NCBI GenBank assembly: GCA_018608925.1
Contig: JABAYQ010000072.1
Location: 16,755 to 25,114, forward strand
DNA: 8,360 nt
Source: Cryomorphaceae bacterium
Lineage (GTDB): Bacteria > Bacteroidota > Bacteroidia > Flavobacteriales > UBA7312
Direction of reading: 5' to 3'
The translations under genes were made by a program, and so were the position numbers. The stretch's first letter is position 1. Each line of letters starts with the position of its first letter. Of the stretch, positions 1 through 5,982 are shown one piece after another. Under the pieces are notes generated by a model that saw only the letters and a program-made list of their open reading frames with translations, searched no databases and had not been told where the DNA came from.

Positions 1-420
1 CGGTAATTCTGCTCCTAAAAATTCCGCGTGTTTTCTCATCTGAGCCACTGTATCTACTTCTGGATAACAGGTAAAACTGAGAATAACCACATCGTTTTCA
101 CCCTTGAACGCTTTTTGCACACGTCTCATTTGCTCATTCATCTTTGGACAAATGGAACCACATGTCGTGAAAAAGTACTCCGCTACCCAAATCTTATTCT
201 TAATGTCTTTTGAGGAAAGTAGTGCGCTATCTTGATTCAAAAATTTAAAATCCCCTATCCGATGATCAAATCCTTTGCGAAGAAGATCTTGATCGACCAA
301 AGAATCATTAACATCCACTGGATTGATAACGGGTAAGGGTTTTTCATCGGGTTTTAAATAAAAATATCCAACAGGAATTGCGATAACAAAAATGCCGATG
401 AGCCAGAGATAACCTTTCAT
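1..420 (-). CDS. SCO1/SenC family protein, thioredoxin-fold copper/redox protein (partial, C-terminus outside window)
   Basis: The gene reads leftwards from an ATG at 420-418 and is still open at base 1, giving the first 140 residues. Residues 4-22 form a hydrophobic segment (YLWLIGIFVIAIPVGYF), which fits an uncleaved N-terminal membrane anchor with the rest in the periplasm. A thioredoxin-like fold follows, with the SCO-type CxxxC pair at Cys87 and Cys91 (context FFTTCGSICPKM) and the SFTCYPEVDT strand-loop near residues 115-124. In the SCO family the two cysteines and a distal histidine bind copper for cytochrome oxidase assembly, or act in thiol redox. The histidine would lie beyond the window edge. 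Where the family usually has D-P-E-x-D-T, this protein has Y-P-E-V-D-T, preceded by an extra Cys118. The start is fixed because the membrane anchor begins immediately and the next methionine is residue 94. The family call is confident; the precise function (copper chaperone or reductase) is not. Confidence 0.88.
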   Translation of the reverse strand, partial: MKGYLWLIGIFVIAIPVGYFYLKPDEKPLPVINPVDVNDSLVDQDLLRKGFDHRIGDFKFLNQDSALLSSKDIKNKIWVAEYFFTTCGSICPKMNEQMRRVQKAFKGENDVVILSFTCYPEVDTVAQMRKHAEFLGAELP

Positions 421-424
421 GGTG

Positions 425-432
425 CAAATTTA
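425..432 (-). promoter_or_regulatory. Candidate -7 promoter element for the SCO-like gene
   Basis: Read on the minus strand this is TAAATTTG, a perfect match to the Bacteroidota -7 consensus TAnnTTTG. It ends only 4 bases before the ATG at 420, so transcription would begin at or inside the start codon and the mRNA would be nearly leaderless. No TTG is visible at the usual -33 distance. The identical octamer recurs before other genes in the window, which supports its being real. Confidence 0.5.
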
Positions 433-454
433 CATCTTTTTGTCTTTATTATAT

Positions 455-462
455 TAACTTTG
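455..462 (+). promoter_or_regulatory. Candidate -7 promoter element for the DUF2461 gene
   Basis: TAACTTTG matches TAnnTTTG and lies 38 bases before the chosen ATG at 501. The nearest upstream TTG (440-442) is only 12 bases away, shorter than usual, so the -33 element is weak. It is back to back with the minus-strand element at 425-432, so the two divergent promoters would share their upstream DNA. Confidence 0.45.
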
Positions 463-500
463 GAGCTACTGTTTTTTTGATATTTAGCAATCGTTTTATC

Positions 501-1178
501 ATGGCTCCACCTATTATTTCCAAAAAAGTATTCTCCTTTTTACAACAACTTGAAAAAAACAATCATAGAGAGTGGTTTCAAGAAAACAAAGAGCAGTTTA
601 TAGGGGTTCAAGCTGGAGTTAAATCGTTCGCTTTGTCTCTATCGGAATTAATAGAACATCACGATTCTATAGAAAACACAAAAGTCTTTCGAATTTATAG
701 AGATGTGCGTTTCTCCAAAAACAAAACGCCTTATAAAACACATTTTGGAATCGGATTCAGTCGTACTAAACCAGCCTTAAGAGGAGGTTATTATTTACAT
801 ATCAGTCCGGGAGATTCTTTTTTAGCATGTGGCTTTTGGAATCCTAACGCTAGCGACTTGTTTCGAATACGTAAAGAATTAGAGGTTTCAGCTTCCACTT
901 TTAGAGAAATTATCGACACTCCCTCTTTTAAAGATATGTGGGGAGACTTAAAAGGAGAAGAGCTTAAAACTTGTCCTAAAGGATTTGATAAAACCCATCC
1001 AGACATCGATTTGTTGCGTAAAAAACAATTGATATTTACCATCTCCTTTAGCGACAACGAAGTGATGAATTCTGCTTTTGAAGAAAACGTTAATCAAGCT
1101 ATTATAGCTGTTAGGCCTTTTGTAGATTTTATGTCGGAAACGCTTACCACTAACTTAAACGGAGAGTCTGTTATTTAA
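501..1178 (+). CDS. DUF2461 (TIGR02453-type) family protein
   Basis: A protein of 225 residues, full length for the DUF2461 family, whose biochemical function is not established. Family hallmarks are visible in order: a W-F-x-x-N-K segment near the N-terminus (NNHREWFQENK, residues 20-30), the central RIYRDVRFSKNKTPYKTHFG block (64-83), GGYYLHISP (95-103), GFWNP (111-115) and the basic LLRKK region (171-175). It has no signal peptide or membrane segment and is probably cytoplasmic. The start is set at ATG 501 because family members begin a few residues before the F-x-F-L-x-x-L helix. An in-frame TTG at 477 would add only eight unlike residues. The gene converges with the next one, and the two coding regions share 4 bases at their stops. 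Confidence 0.88.
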   Translation: MAPPIISKKVFSFLQQLEKNNHREWFQENKEQFIGVQAGVKSFALSLSELIEHHDSIENTKVFRIYRDVRFSKNKTPYKTHFGIGFSRTKPALRGGYYLHISPGDSFLACGFWNPNASDLFRIRKELEVSASTFREIIDTPSFKDMWGDLKGEELKTCPKGFDKTHPDIDLLRKKQLIFTISFSDNEVMNSAFEENVNQAIIAVRPFVDFMSETLTTNLNGESVI

Positions 1179-1186
1179 ATAACAGA
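1167..1186. repeat. Perfect 20-base palindrome spanning two convergent stop codons
   Basis: TCTGTTATTTAAATAACAGA is its own reverse complement. On each strand it supplies the last three codons and the stop of a gene, so both proteins end Ser-Val-Ile-stop (stops at 1176-1178 on plus and 1177-1175 on minus). In RNA it could fold as an 8-bp stem with a TTAA loop at the 3' end of either message. No U-tract follows on either strand, so it is not a canonical intrinsic terminator. It may act as a bidirectional 3' end or mRNA-stabilising hairpin, which is inference. Confidence 0.8.
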
Positions 1187-1564
1187 TCGTTGGTCTTGCA
1201 ATCTTTGAATTAGCATTTGAACTATCCTTTTATTAAAAGCCGTTCGGTTTTGGCAATATATATTGCTTTCTTCTTCCGTAAACCAGCCTACTACTATTCC
1301 AATCATCGTATTCTTAAAAGGTTGGTTTTGAGCTAGTGTATTTGCAATACATTGGTTTTTTTGCTCTTCATTCATTTGAGCAAAGAGTATTTTAAATGTC
1401 TGAATATGATTAACAAACAATGTTAAAAACAAGGCGTTTTGTTGCTTTAAAATAGGTCGCAACGTCTGGTTTTGAAAAGACTCCTTTTCTTTGGTATCTA
1501 AGCTTGCGTCTATGGTTTCAATAATCGGTCTTAGTGCTAATATTTGCTCGTCTCTACTCTTCAC
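1175..1564 (-). CDS. Small conserved flavobacterial protein of unknown function (sometimes labelled 'glyoxalase')
   Basis: A 129-residue, probably cytoplasmic and largely helical protein that starts at GTG 1564-1562. No ATG is available upstream in frame before the promoter. Recognisable segments are FQNQTLRPILKQQN (residues 30-43) and GIVVGWFTEEE (89-99), followed by a basic C-terminal helix with NKRIVQMLIQRL (111-122). From memory, Flavobacteriia carry a family of about 130-150 residues with the same N-Q-T-L-R-P-I-L-K and G-x-F-T-x-E-E pattern. It is often named 'glyoxalase' in automatic annotation, but I see no metal-binding vicinal-oxygen-chelate motifs, so that name should not be trusted. 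It has its own promoter (1585-1613) and its 3' end lies in the palindrome at 1167-1186. Real gene: likely. Function: unknown. Confidence 0.75.
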   Translation of the reverse strand: MKSRDEQILALRPIIETIDASLDTKEKESFQNQTLRPILKQQNALFLTLFVNHIQTFKILFAQMNEEQKNQCIANTLAQNQPFKNTMIGIVVGWFTEEESNIYCQNRTAFNKRIVQMLIQRLQDQRSVI

Positions 1565-1584
1565 AGTCTTGTTATTAATGGGTA

Positions 1585-1613
1585 CAAATTTACGTTATAA
1601 AATTTTGATCCAA
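1585..1613 (-). promoter_or_regulatory. Bacteroidota-type promoter for the small unknown gene (-33 TTG, -7 TAAATTTG)
   Basis: On the minus strand, TTG (1613-1611) is followed after 18 bases by TAAATTTG (1592-1585), a good match to the TTG-N(about 17-23)-TAnnTTTG promoters described in Bacteroides and Flavobacterium. The GTG start codon lies 20 bases further on, leaving a short normal leader. This is the best-formed promoter in the window. Confidence 0.6.
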
Positions 1614-1620
1614 TCATTGG
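1610..1620. promoter_or_regulatory. Small inverted repeat between divergent genes, possible operator
   Basis: CCAAT-C-ATTGG is an 11-base interrupted palindrome in the 107-base gap between the minus-strand gene (start 1564) and umuD (start 1672). It overlaps the -33 TTG of the minus-strand promoter. It sits just downstream of AAATTTTG (1600-1607), which misses the -7 consensus for umuD by one base. The location would suit a repressor site, but one short palindrome in AT-rich DNA is weak evidence. Confidence 0.2.
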
Positions 1621-1671
1621 CCTTTATCTCGCTTTTGTTTCATAATTTTATCGGTGAAACTTAACCTTACA

Positions 1672-2136
1672 ATGAAATTTAAATTTTTGAATACTAACAA
1701 AGACCTTGTCTTTTATTCGGTAGAAGAAGCATCCTTAGATGGAGTTCCACTTTATGGCGACTCTGTTCCTGCTGGTTTTCCTTCCCCTGCGGATGATTAT
1801 TTAGACATGGATCTTAATCTACACGATTATTTAGTGCAGCATCCGTCTGCCACCTTTTGCGTAAAAGCGATTGGAGATTCGATGATTGACGCCGGAATAC
1901 AAAGTACAGATGTAATGGTAATTGACAGAGCTCTGACTCCTAAAAACAACGATATCGTATTGGCTGTTATTGACGGAGAATTTACTGTGAAACACATCAA
2001 GAAAAGCGATGACGCGCTATATCTTATGCCTGCCAACGAAAACTATAAACCAATGAAAATTACATCCGAAATGAACTTTCAAGTTTGGGGTGTAGTTACT
2101 TTTATAATCCATAAAGCAAATGCTAGCTCTCGCTGA
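1672..2136 (+). CDS. umuD: UmuD-like S24 family self-cleaving protein, DNA polymerase V accessory subunit
   Basis: A protein of 154 residues, close to E. coli UmuD (139). The core [15 protein letters not shown] and [20 protein letters not shown] closely matches UmuD as I remember it. The Ser-Lys dyad is intact: Ser70 in GDSM and Lys107 in EFTVKHI. Their spacing of 37 residues equals that of E. coli Ser60/Lys97. The likely self-cleavage bond is Ala34-Gly35, just before FPSP, corresponding to Cys24-Gly25 in E. coli. RecA-stimulated cleavage would yield UmuD', which joins UmuC. No helix-turn-helix DNA-binding region precedes the protease domain, so it is not a LexA-type repressor. ATG 1672 is preferred over the in-frame GTG at 1654, which would add six residues. 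The 3' end overlaps umuC by 17 bases. No clean TAnnTTTG promoter is seen upstream, so regulation cannot be read from the sequence. Confidence 0.92.
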   Translation: MKFKFLNTNKDLVFYSVEEASLDGVPLYGDSVPAGFPSPADDYLDMDLNLHDYLVQHPSATFCVKAIGDSMIDAGIQSTDVMVIDRALTPKNNDIVLAVIDGEFTVKHIKKSDDALYLMPANENYKPMKITSEMNFQVWGVVTFIIHKANASSR

Positions 2137-3373
2137 TTGCAATAATTTTTATGCTTCTTGCGAAAGAGTTTTTCAACCCCATTTACAAAATAAGCCTGTG
2201 GTTGTGCTTTCTAATAACGACGGTTGTGTTATTGCTCGTAGCAATGAAGCAAAAGCATTGGGTATTAAAATGGGAGAACCTGCTTTTAGGCTAAAAGACA
2301 TTATAAAAAGTAAAAACATACAGGTTTTTTCTTCCAATTTCGCCTTGTATGGAGATATGTCCAAAAGGGTAATGAGTACCATGAGAGAGGAAGTAAAACG
2401 AATGGAAGTGTACTCTATTGACGAGTCCTTTATGGACTTTAGTGGGGAAGCAAGTCCTGAAGAAAAAGCCATTGCCTTACGAAAGAAGGTTTTACAACAC
2501 ACCGGAATACCTATTTCTATCGGGATAGCCCCAACCAAAACGCTATGTAAGGTGGCGGGTTTAATTGCTAAAAAACACACAAAAACAGGTGTCTTTTTAC
2601 TTAACGACAAAAAGCTAATAGAGCGTGCCTTAAAATGGTTACCAGTAGAAGATCTGTGGGGAGTAGGCCGAAAACATGCTTCCTTTTTAAAAAATGTAGG
2701 AATCAATACCGCTTATGATTTATGTAATGCCGACAATAGCTGGATAAAAAGACATTTATCGGTAATCGGCTTAAGAATGGTCAAAGAACTTAGAGGAACG
2801 CCTTGCTTTGGATTAGAAGAAAATGCTAAACAGAAAAAAAACATTTGTACTTCTCGTTCTTTCGGAAAGAAAGTTAACAAACTAGAAGAATTAAAAGAGT
2901 CCGTTAGCAGTTTTGCTAGCGATTGCGCCTATAAGCTACGACAACAAAAAAGTTGTGCTACAAGAATTAGCATCTTTATTACTACCAATCCTTTTAACCC
3001 AAACGCCAAACAGTACAAAGGACTAACCAGTATAAAGATGGACACTCCAACAAATGACAGTATAGAAATTGTACGACTAGCTTTACAGGCCTTGGAAAAA
3101 GTCTACAGAGACGGATATGTGTATAAAAAAGCAGGAGTTGTAGTAAGCGATATTGTTCCTCAATCACAACAACAGCTTAGTTTGTTCGACAATTTAGACA
3201 GAAAAAAACATCAAAAAATAATGAGTTCGCTCGATCTAATTAATAACAAGATGGGCAAAGACAAAGTGCGGCTAGCAGTACAAGGACATCAAAGAAAATG
3301 GCGCCTAAAACAAGAGCGTCTCTCCCCTTGCTACTCAACACAGATTAAGGAAGCTTTAGTAATTAAGCTATAA
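2120..3373 (+). CDS. umuC: UmuC, Y-family translesion DNA polymerase (Pol V catalytic subunit)
   Basis: A protein of 417 residues (E. coli UmuC has 422), complete. The palm/fingers region starts at once: [12 protein letters not shown] gives metal ligand Asp6 and the steric-gate residue Tyr11. Next come [19 protein letters not shown] (27-45) and the catalytic YSIDESF with Asp101 and Glu102. A helix-hairpin-helix-like thumb ([12 protein letters not shown], 174-185) and the little-finger domain with [10 protein letters not shown] (242-251) follow. QLSLF at 352-356 fits the beta-clamp binding motif. The last 50 or so residues resemble the UmuC-specific C-terminal DUF4113 region. With UmuD' it would copy past DNA lesions with low fidelity. 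ATG 2120 lies inside umuD, which indicates translational coupling. The gene is intact with no missing key residue. Confidence 0.95.
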   Translation: MLALADCNNFYASCERVFQPHLQNKPVVVLSNNDGCVIARSNEAKALGIKMGEPAFRLKDIIKSKNIQVFSSNFALYGDMSKRVMSTMREEVKRMEVYSIDESFMDFSGEASPEEKAIALRKKVLQHTGIPISIGIAPTKTLCKVAGLIAKKHTKTGVFLLNDKKLIERALKWLPVEDLWGVGRKHASFLKNVGINTAYDLCNADNSWIKRHLSVIGLRMVKELRGTPCFGLEENAKQKKNICTSRSFGKKVNKLEELKESVSSFASDCAYKLRQQKSCATRISIFITTNPFNPNAKQYKGLTSIKMDTPTNDSIEIVRLALQALEKVYRDGYVYKKAGVVVSDIVPQSQQQLSLFDNLDRKKHQKIMSSLDLINNKMGKDKVRLAVQGHQRKWRLKQERLSPCYSTQIKEALVIKL

Positions 3374-3386
3374 AATTGTTGCAATT

Positions 3387-3417
3387 GTAGGCAAAAAACA
3401 TATTACTTAAAGCCTAC
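3387..3417. repeat. Short inverted repeat downstream of umuC
   Basis: GTAGGC (3387-3392) and GCCTAC (3412-3417) are perfect 6-base arms separated by 19 bases, beginning 14 bases after the umuC stop. Position suggests an RNA 3'-end hairpin, but the loop is long and no T-tract follows, so a terminator call would be weak. Confidence 0.25.
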
Positions 3418-3500
3418 TTCATGAAAAAACATGTCTTTGCGATAGCATATATGTACTTAAATTAACGATTCAAAAAGTTGAAAACTCAACAATTACAGGC

Positions 3501-3991
3501 TTGACAGTTGTCAATCTATTTAGCCAGACAACTTATAGCGTTCCTTATTATGAAAACTCGCTTTACCAATGGATTTTAAATGAGGGTGGAACTATTCTTA
3601 GTGGAGAAAACAGCACTCAGGTAGTGATTGACTGGAATACATTAGGCGCACCTCAATTATGCTTAAGCGAACTAACAAAGATGGCTGCTTAAAAGACACT
3701 ATTTGTACTAGAATAAGAGTTACTGAAAGCACAAGTATAGAAGAGTTATATTCTAACACTTATGTTTTTCCAAATCCAATCGAAGACAAGAGCATAATAT
3801 ATTTAGAGCCAAATCATACATTTAATTCTGCCTTGCTATATAACATAGAAGGTAAGAATATAACAAGATACTCCATTGATAAGAATCAAGAAAAAGTTAA
3901 TATTAATCGAAAGAATATAACTCCTGGATTTTATATGATAAAGCTAGTTAGTTTAAATGGTGATAGGCACCTTAGAGTAATAATAAAATAA
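3501..3991 (+). pseudogene. Remnant of a T9SS-secreted protein: PKD-like segment plus T9SS type A sorting domain, frameshifted
   Basis: Two overlapping frames spell one protein. The first (3501-3692) carries LTVVNLFSQ (from 3498), which looks like the tail of a signal peptide, then TTYSVPYYENSLYQW and a GGTILSG...VVIDWNTLG pattern typical of PKD-like segments in Bacteroidota surface proteins. The second (effectively from 3671) continues with TNKDGCLKDTICTRIRV and then a T9SS type A sorting domain: VFPNPIEDKS, LYNIEGKNI, ITPGFYMIKL and a basic C-terminal end. Losing one base near 3671 (GAAACT to GAACT) would explain the switch and restore CLSETNKDGC. The N-terminus is also damaged. The ATG at 3421 (MKKHVFAIAYMYLN) stops after 14 codons in another frame, and the TTG at 3479 stops after eight. 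The intact protein would have been exported and anchored by the type IX system. A sequencing error could mimic the internal frameshift but would not explain the broken N-terminus. Confidence 0.7.
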
Positions 3992-4016
3992 AAACAAGAA
4001 GTGACTTTTAATTATT

Positions 4017-4024
4017 TAAATTTG
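4017..4024 (+). promoter_or_regulatory. Candidate -7 promoter element for the GNAT-family gene
   Basis: TAAATTTG is a perfect TAnnTTTG match located 27 bases before the TTG start at 4052 and 25 bases after the remnant's stop. No clear TTG lies at the expected -33 distance. It implies that the acyltransferase gene is transcribed independently of the upstream remnant. Confidence 0.5.
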
Positions 4025-4051
4025 TAGGAAATAGATAATCTAACATAAATT

Positions 4052-5170
4052 TTGAAATTCAATACCCACTCTTCTTTTGAATCTTTAGCAAGAATAAATG
4101 AAAATATATTAGCTAAAAATCCATTTATAGGCTCTGCATTTTTGTCCGCTTTTCAAAAACATCACAAAGAAAATATCAAACACTATTTTTTAAGTTTTGA
4201 AGATGAGTCAAGCGAAGGATTTATTTATGCTCAGCAATTTAAAATTGGAGGAAGACAGATTAAAGGCTATCAAAAGAAAAACAATATTCGAAAAAGAATT
4301 AATTCTTTTTTTTTAGGCATGTTTAATTTTAAGATAATTGGTTTAGGAAACAATTTCTTAACTAATGAGCCAAGTGTTTCTTTACAAGGGAGCATCAAAA
4401 ATCAAGACTTATTTCTGAAAAAACTTATTAAAAAATTCTCAAGCGAAGAATGTGTCAGTAAATTTATATTTCCTGATCATTTTTTTGAAACTGTTGGGAT
4501 AAAATCTCCTGAAGAAAAATTTCCAAATCTAATTGCGCTAGAAGTAGAAGAAGATATGTCAATAGACGTTCGCTCCCACTGGCAAAATTTGGAAGACTAT
4601 AGTAAAGATTTAAGCAAAAAATATAGAAAACGAATAAAGAGCGTATTTGCAAAAAGTGAAAAATTGAGATTTAAAATTCTTAATCAAGAAGATTTGAAAA
4701 ATAACAATGAAAAAATGCAAAACTTGTTTAACAACGTAAGAGAGTCTTCTACTTTTTATAGCGTTCCTTTCAATGTAAATAGTTATGCTGATTTTCAAAA
4801 AATAGATAACCCAAAATCGATAATATATGGTTGTTATTTAGAAAATGAACTTATTGCTTTTAGCTCAGAATGGATTACCAACAACAAGCTTTACTCTTAT
4901 TTTATAGGCTTAGATTATAACTATAGCCGAGCGCATAGTGTGTATGACAGAATCCTGTACAATACTATTAGCAATGGTATAGAAAAAGGAGTAGAAACTA
5001 TTGTTTTTGGTCGTACGGCAGGAGAATTTAAAAGTAATTTTGGAGCCGTACCTAAAAGATCATTTATTTACATATATCTGAAAAATCCTATTCTAAGATT
5101 TTTTCTGAGGCCTTTCTTATCGTTTATTAAGCCAAAAAAGTGGATTCAAAGAAATCCGTTTAAATCTTAG
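4052..5170 (+). CDS. FemAB/GNAT-like acyltransferase of a surface polysaccharide locus
   Basis: A protein of 372 residues with no signal peptide. The overall pattern fits the FemAB-like GNAT group (Acetyltransf_6-type) common in Bacteroidota glycan loci. The N-terminal part has NPFIGSAFLSAFQKHH (23-38). A strongly basic helix LSKKYRKRIKSVFAKSEKLR spans 187-206. A second acyltransferase fold contains SIIYGCYLENELIAFSSEW (256-274), and the conserved FGRTAGEFKSNFGAVP block lies at 319-334. A basic, hydrophobic tail (FFLRPFLSFIKPKKW, 350-364) may touch the membrane. The family transfers acyl or aminoacyl groups; the acceptor here is unknown, possibly an amino sugar, given the neuABC operon 140 bases downstream. 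The start is TTG 4052: no in-frame ATG occurs before codon 90, and starting there would delete the first fold. The DNA is notably AT-rich (I count 13 G/C in bases 4261-4320). Confidence 0.75.
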   Translation: MKFNTHSSFESLARINENILAKNPFIGSAFLSAFQKHHKENIKHYFLSFEDESSEGFIYAQQFKIGGRQIKGYQKKNNIRKRINSFFLGMFNFKIIGLGNNFLTNEPSVSLQGSIKNQDLFLKKLIKKFSSEECVSKFIFPDHFFETVGIKSPEEKFPNLIALEVEEDMSIDVRSHWQNLEDYSKDLSKKYRKRIKSVFAKSEKLRFKILNQEDLKNNNEKMQNLFNNVRESSTFYSVPFNVNSYADFQKIDNPKSIIYGCYLENELIAFSSEWITNNKLYSYFIGLDYNYSRAHSVYDRILYNTISNGIEKGVETIVFGRTAGEFKSNFGAVPKRSFIYIYLKNPILRFFLRPFLSFIKPKKWIQRNPFKS

Positions 5171-5185
5171 TTTTCTTACAAATCA

Positions 5186-5249
5186 GTCAAAAAACAAAAT
5201 AAAAACACTGTTTTTGGTCGTTTTACTCTCTTTTTTTGCGTTTTTTGAC
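5186..5249 (+). terminator. Probable terminator region with nested inverted repeats after the GNAT gene
   Basis: Outer arms GTCAAAAAAC (5186-5195) and GTTTTTTGAC (5240-5249) are perfect 10-base complements. Nested inside, AAAAAC (5201-5206) and GTTTTT (5210-5215) form a 6-bp hairpin with loop ACT, followed by further T-runs (5221-5224, 5231-5237). It begins 16 bases after the acyltransferase stop and precedes the neuA promoter, so a transcription terminator is the simplest reading. The stems are A/T-rich and individually weak. Confidence 0.45.
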
Positions 5250-5295
5250 GCTTATACAACTTTTTTAATTCCAGGGTTTTTTATAAATAAATACA

Positions 5296-5303
5296 TAGAT
5301 TTG
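5296..5303 (+). promoter_or_regulatory. Candidate -7 promoter element for the neuABC operon, nearly leaderless
   Basis: TAGATTTG matches TAnnTTTG and ends only 7 bases before the neuA ATG at 5311, so transcription would begin within a base or two of the start codon. Between them lies TAAGGAG. This looks like a Shine-Dalgarno site but directly abuts the ATG (spacing zero), too close to work in the usual way. No TTG is seen at the -33 distance. Confidence 0.45.
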
Positions 5304-5310
5304 TAAGGAG

Positions 5311-5982
5311 ATGAATATAGAAGAATTTTTAGTCGTCATTCCTGCTAGAGCAGGTTCTAAAAGAATTAAAAATAAGAATAGAGCCTTGTTTAATAATAAG
5401 CCACTTATTACTCATTCAATCGAGTATGCTAAAGAGCGTATAGGCGCTGATATCATAATAAATACAAACGATAAGTTAATCGCTCCTATTGCACAGAAAT
5501 ATGGTGTAGAAATAATGTGGAGAGAAGAGCATTTAGCTCAAGATGAAAGCTCTACATTAGAAGTGCTAAAAGATGTAGTTAAGAGAGCTAATAATAAATA
5601 TAAATTTATTGTTTTGTTACAGCCTACTAATCCGCTTCGTCCCAAAAACTTATTTAAAGAATGTCTTGACTTATTATCTAAAAATCCAAATCAATCGGTA
5701 ATTACAGTAGGTGAAAACAAACATAAATTAGGAACAATAAATAACAAGGCCTATCAGCCAACGTCTTATTCTTTCGGACAAAGAAGTCAAGATTTAGAAC
5801 CTTTATTTTACGAAAACGGATTGATGTATATCATCCCTTTAAAGTCTATTAGTGAAGGGGAATTAATGACAGAAAATCCATCCGCTTGTATTGTTAAGCA
5901 TCCTTTTTCCACCGTTGATATAGACGATGAAATAGACTTAAAGTGGGCTCAATTTATCTCAAAAAATTATAGCGATGAATAG
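5311..5982 (+). CDS. neuA: CMP-N-acylneuraminate (sialic acid) cytidylyltransferase
   Basis: A protein of 223 residues, the usual length for a single-domain bacterial NeuA. It would join CTP and a nonulosonic acid to give the CMP-sugar donor used by sialyltransferases, in the cytoplasm. The nucleotide-binding loop [14 protein letters not shown] (10-23) is intact. LLQPTNPLR (102-110), YENGLMYI (167-174) and the acidic VDIDDEIDL (202-210), which matches the family's metal-binding end region, follow in the expected order. The start is fixed because the beta strand leading to IPARAGS begins about six residues after Met1. It is the first gene of a three-gene operon and overlaps neuB by 8 bases. 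A legionaminate-specific homologue (LegF/PtmB type) has the same motifs, so the exact sugar is inferred from the partners. Confidence 0.9.
   Translation: MNIEEFLVVIPARAGSKRIKNKNRALFNNKPLITHSIEYAKERIGADIIINTNDKLIAPIAQKYGVEIMWREEHLAQDESSTLEVLKDVVKRANNKYKFIVLLQPTNPLRPKNLFKECLDLLSKNPNQSVITVGENKHKLGTINNKAYQPTSYSFGQRSQDLEPLFYENGLMYIIPLKSISEGELMTENPSACIVKHPFSTVDIDDEIDLKWAQFISKNYSDE

Noticed and set aside
28..213. Open frame on the plus strand (61 codons)
   Set aside because: It lies wholly antisense to the SCO-like gene, whose CxxxC motif and membrane anchor are unmistakable, and its product resembles nothing I know.
791..1057. Open frame on the minus strand inside the DUF2461 gene (88 codons)
   Set aside because: Antisense shadow of a well-conserved coding region, with no promoter or recognisable protein features.
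1827..2036. Open frame on the minus strand inside umuD (69 codons)
   Set aside because: Antisense to the UmuD catalytic core; the codon pattern is explained by umuD.
2173..2706. Long minus-strand open frame inside umuC (177 codons)
   Set aside because: Length alone is tempting, but it is antisense to conserved UmuC motifs and its product shows no family features.
3374..3386. AATTG-TTG-CAATT hairpin right after the umuC stop as terminator
   Set aside because: Five A/T-rich pairs and no T-tract; such short repeats are expected by chance in this composition.
3421..3465. Fourteen-codon frame MKKHVFAIAYMYLN as a small gene
   Set aside because: Better read as a broken start of the T9SS remnant. 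There is no hydrophobic core or partner that would suggest an independent peptide.
4464..4798. Two minus-strand open frames inside the acyltransferase gene
   Set aside because: Both are short, antisense and low in complexity, reflecting AT-rich composition.
5304..5310. TAAGGAG as a functional Shine-Dalgarno site for neuA
   Set aside because: It touches the ATG with no spacer, and Bacteroidota seldom rely on such sites. Kept only as an oddity.
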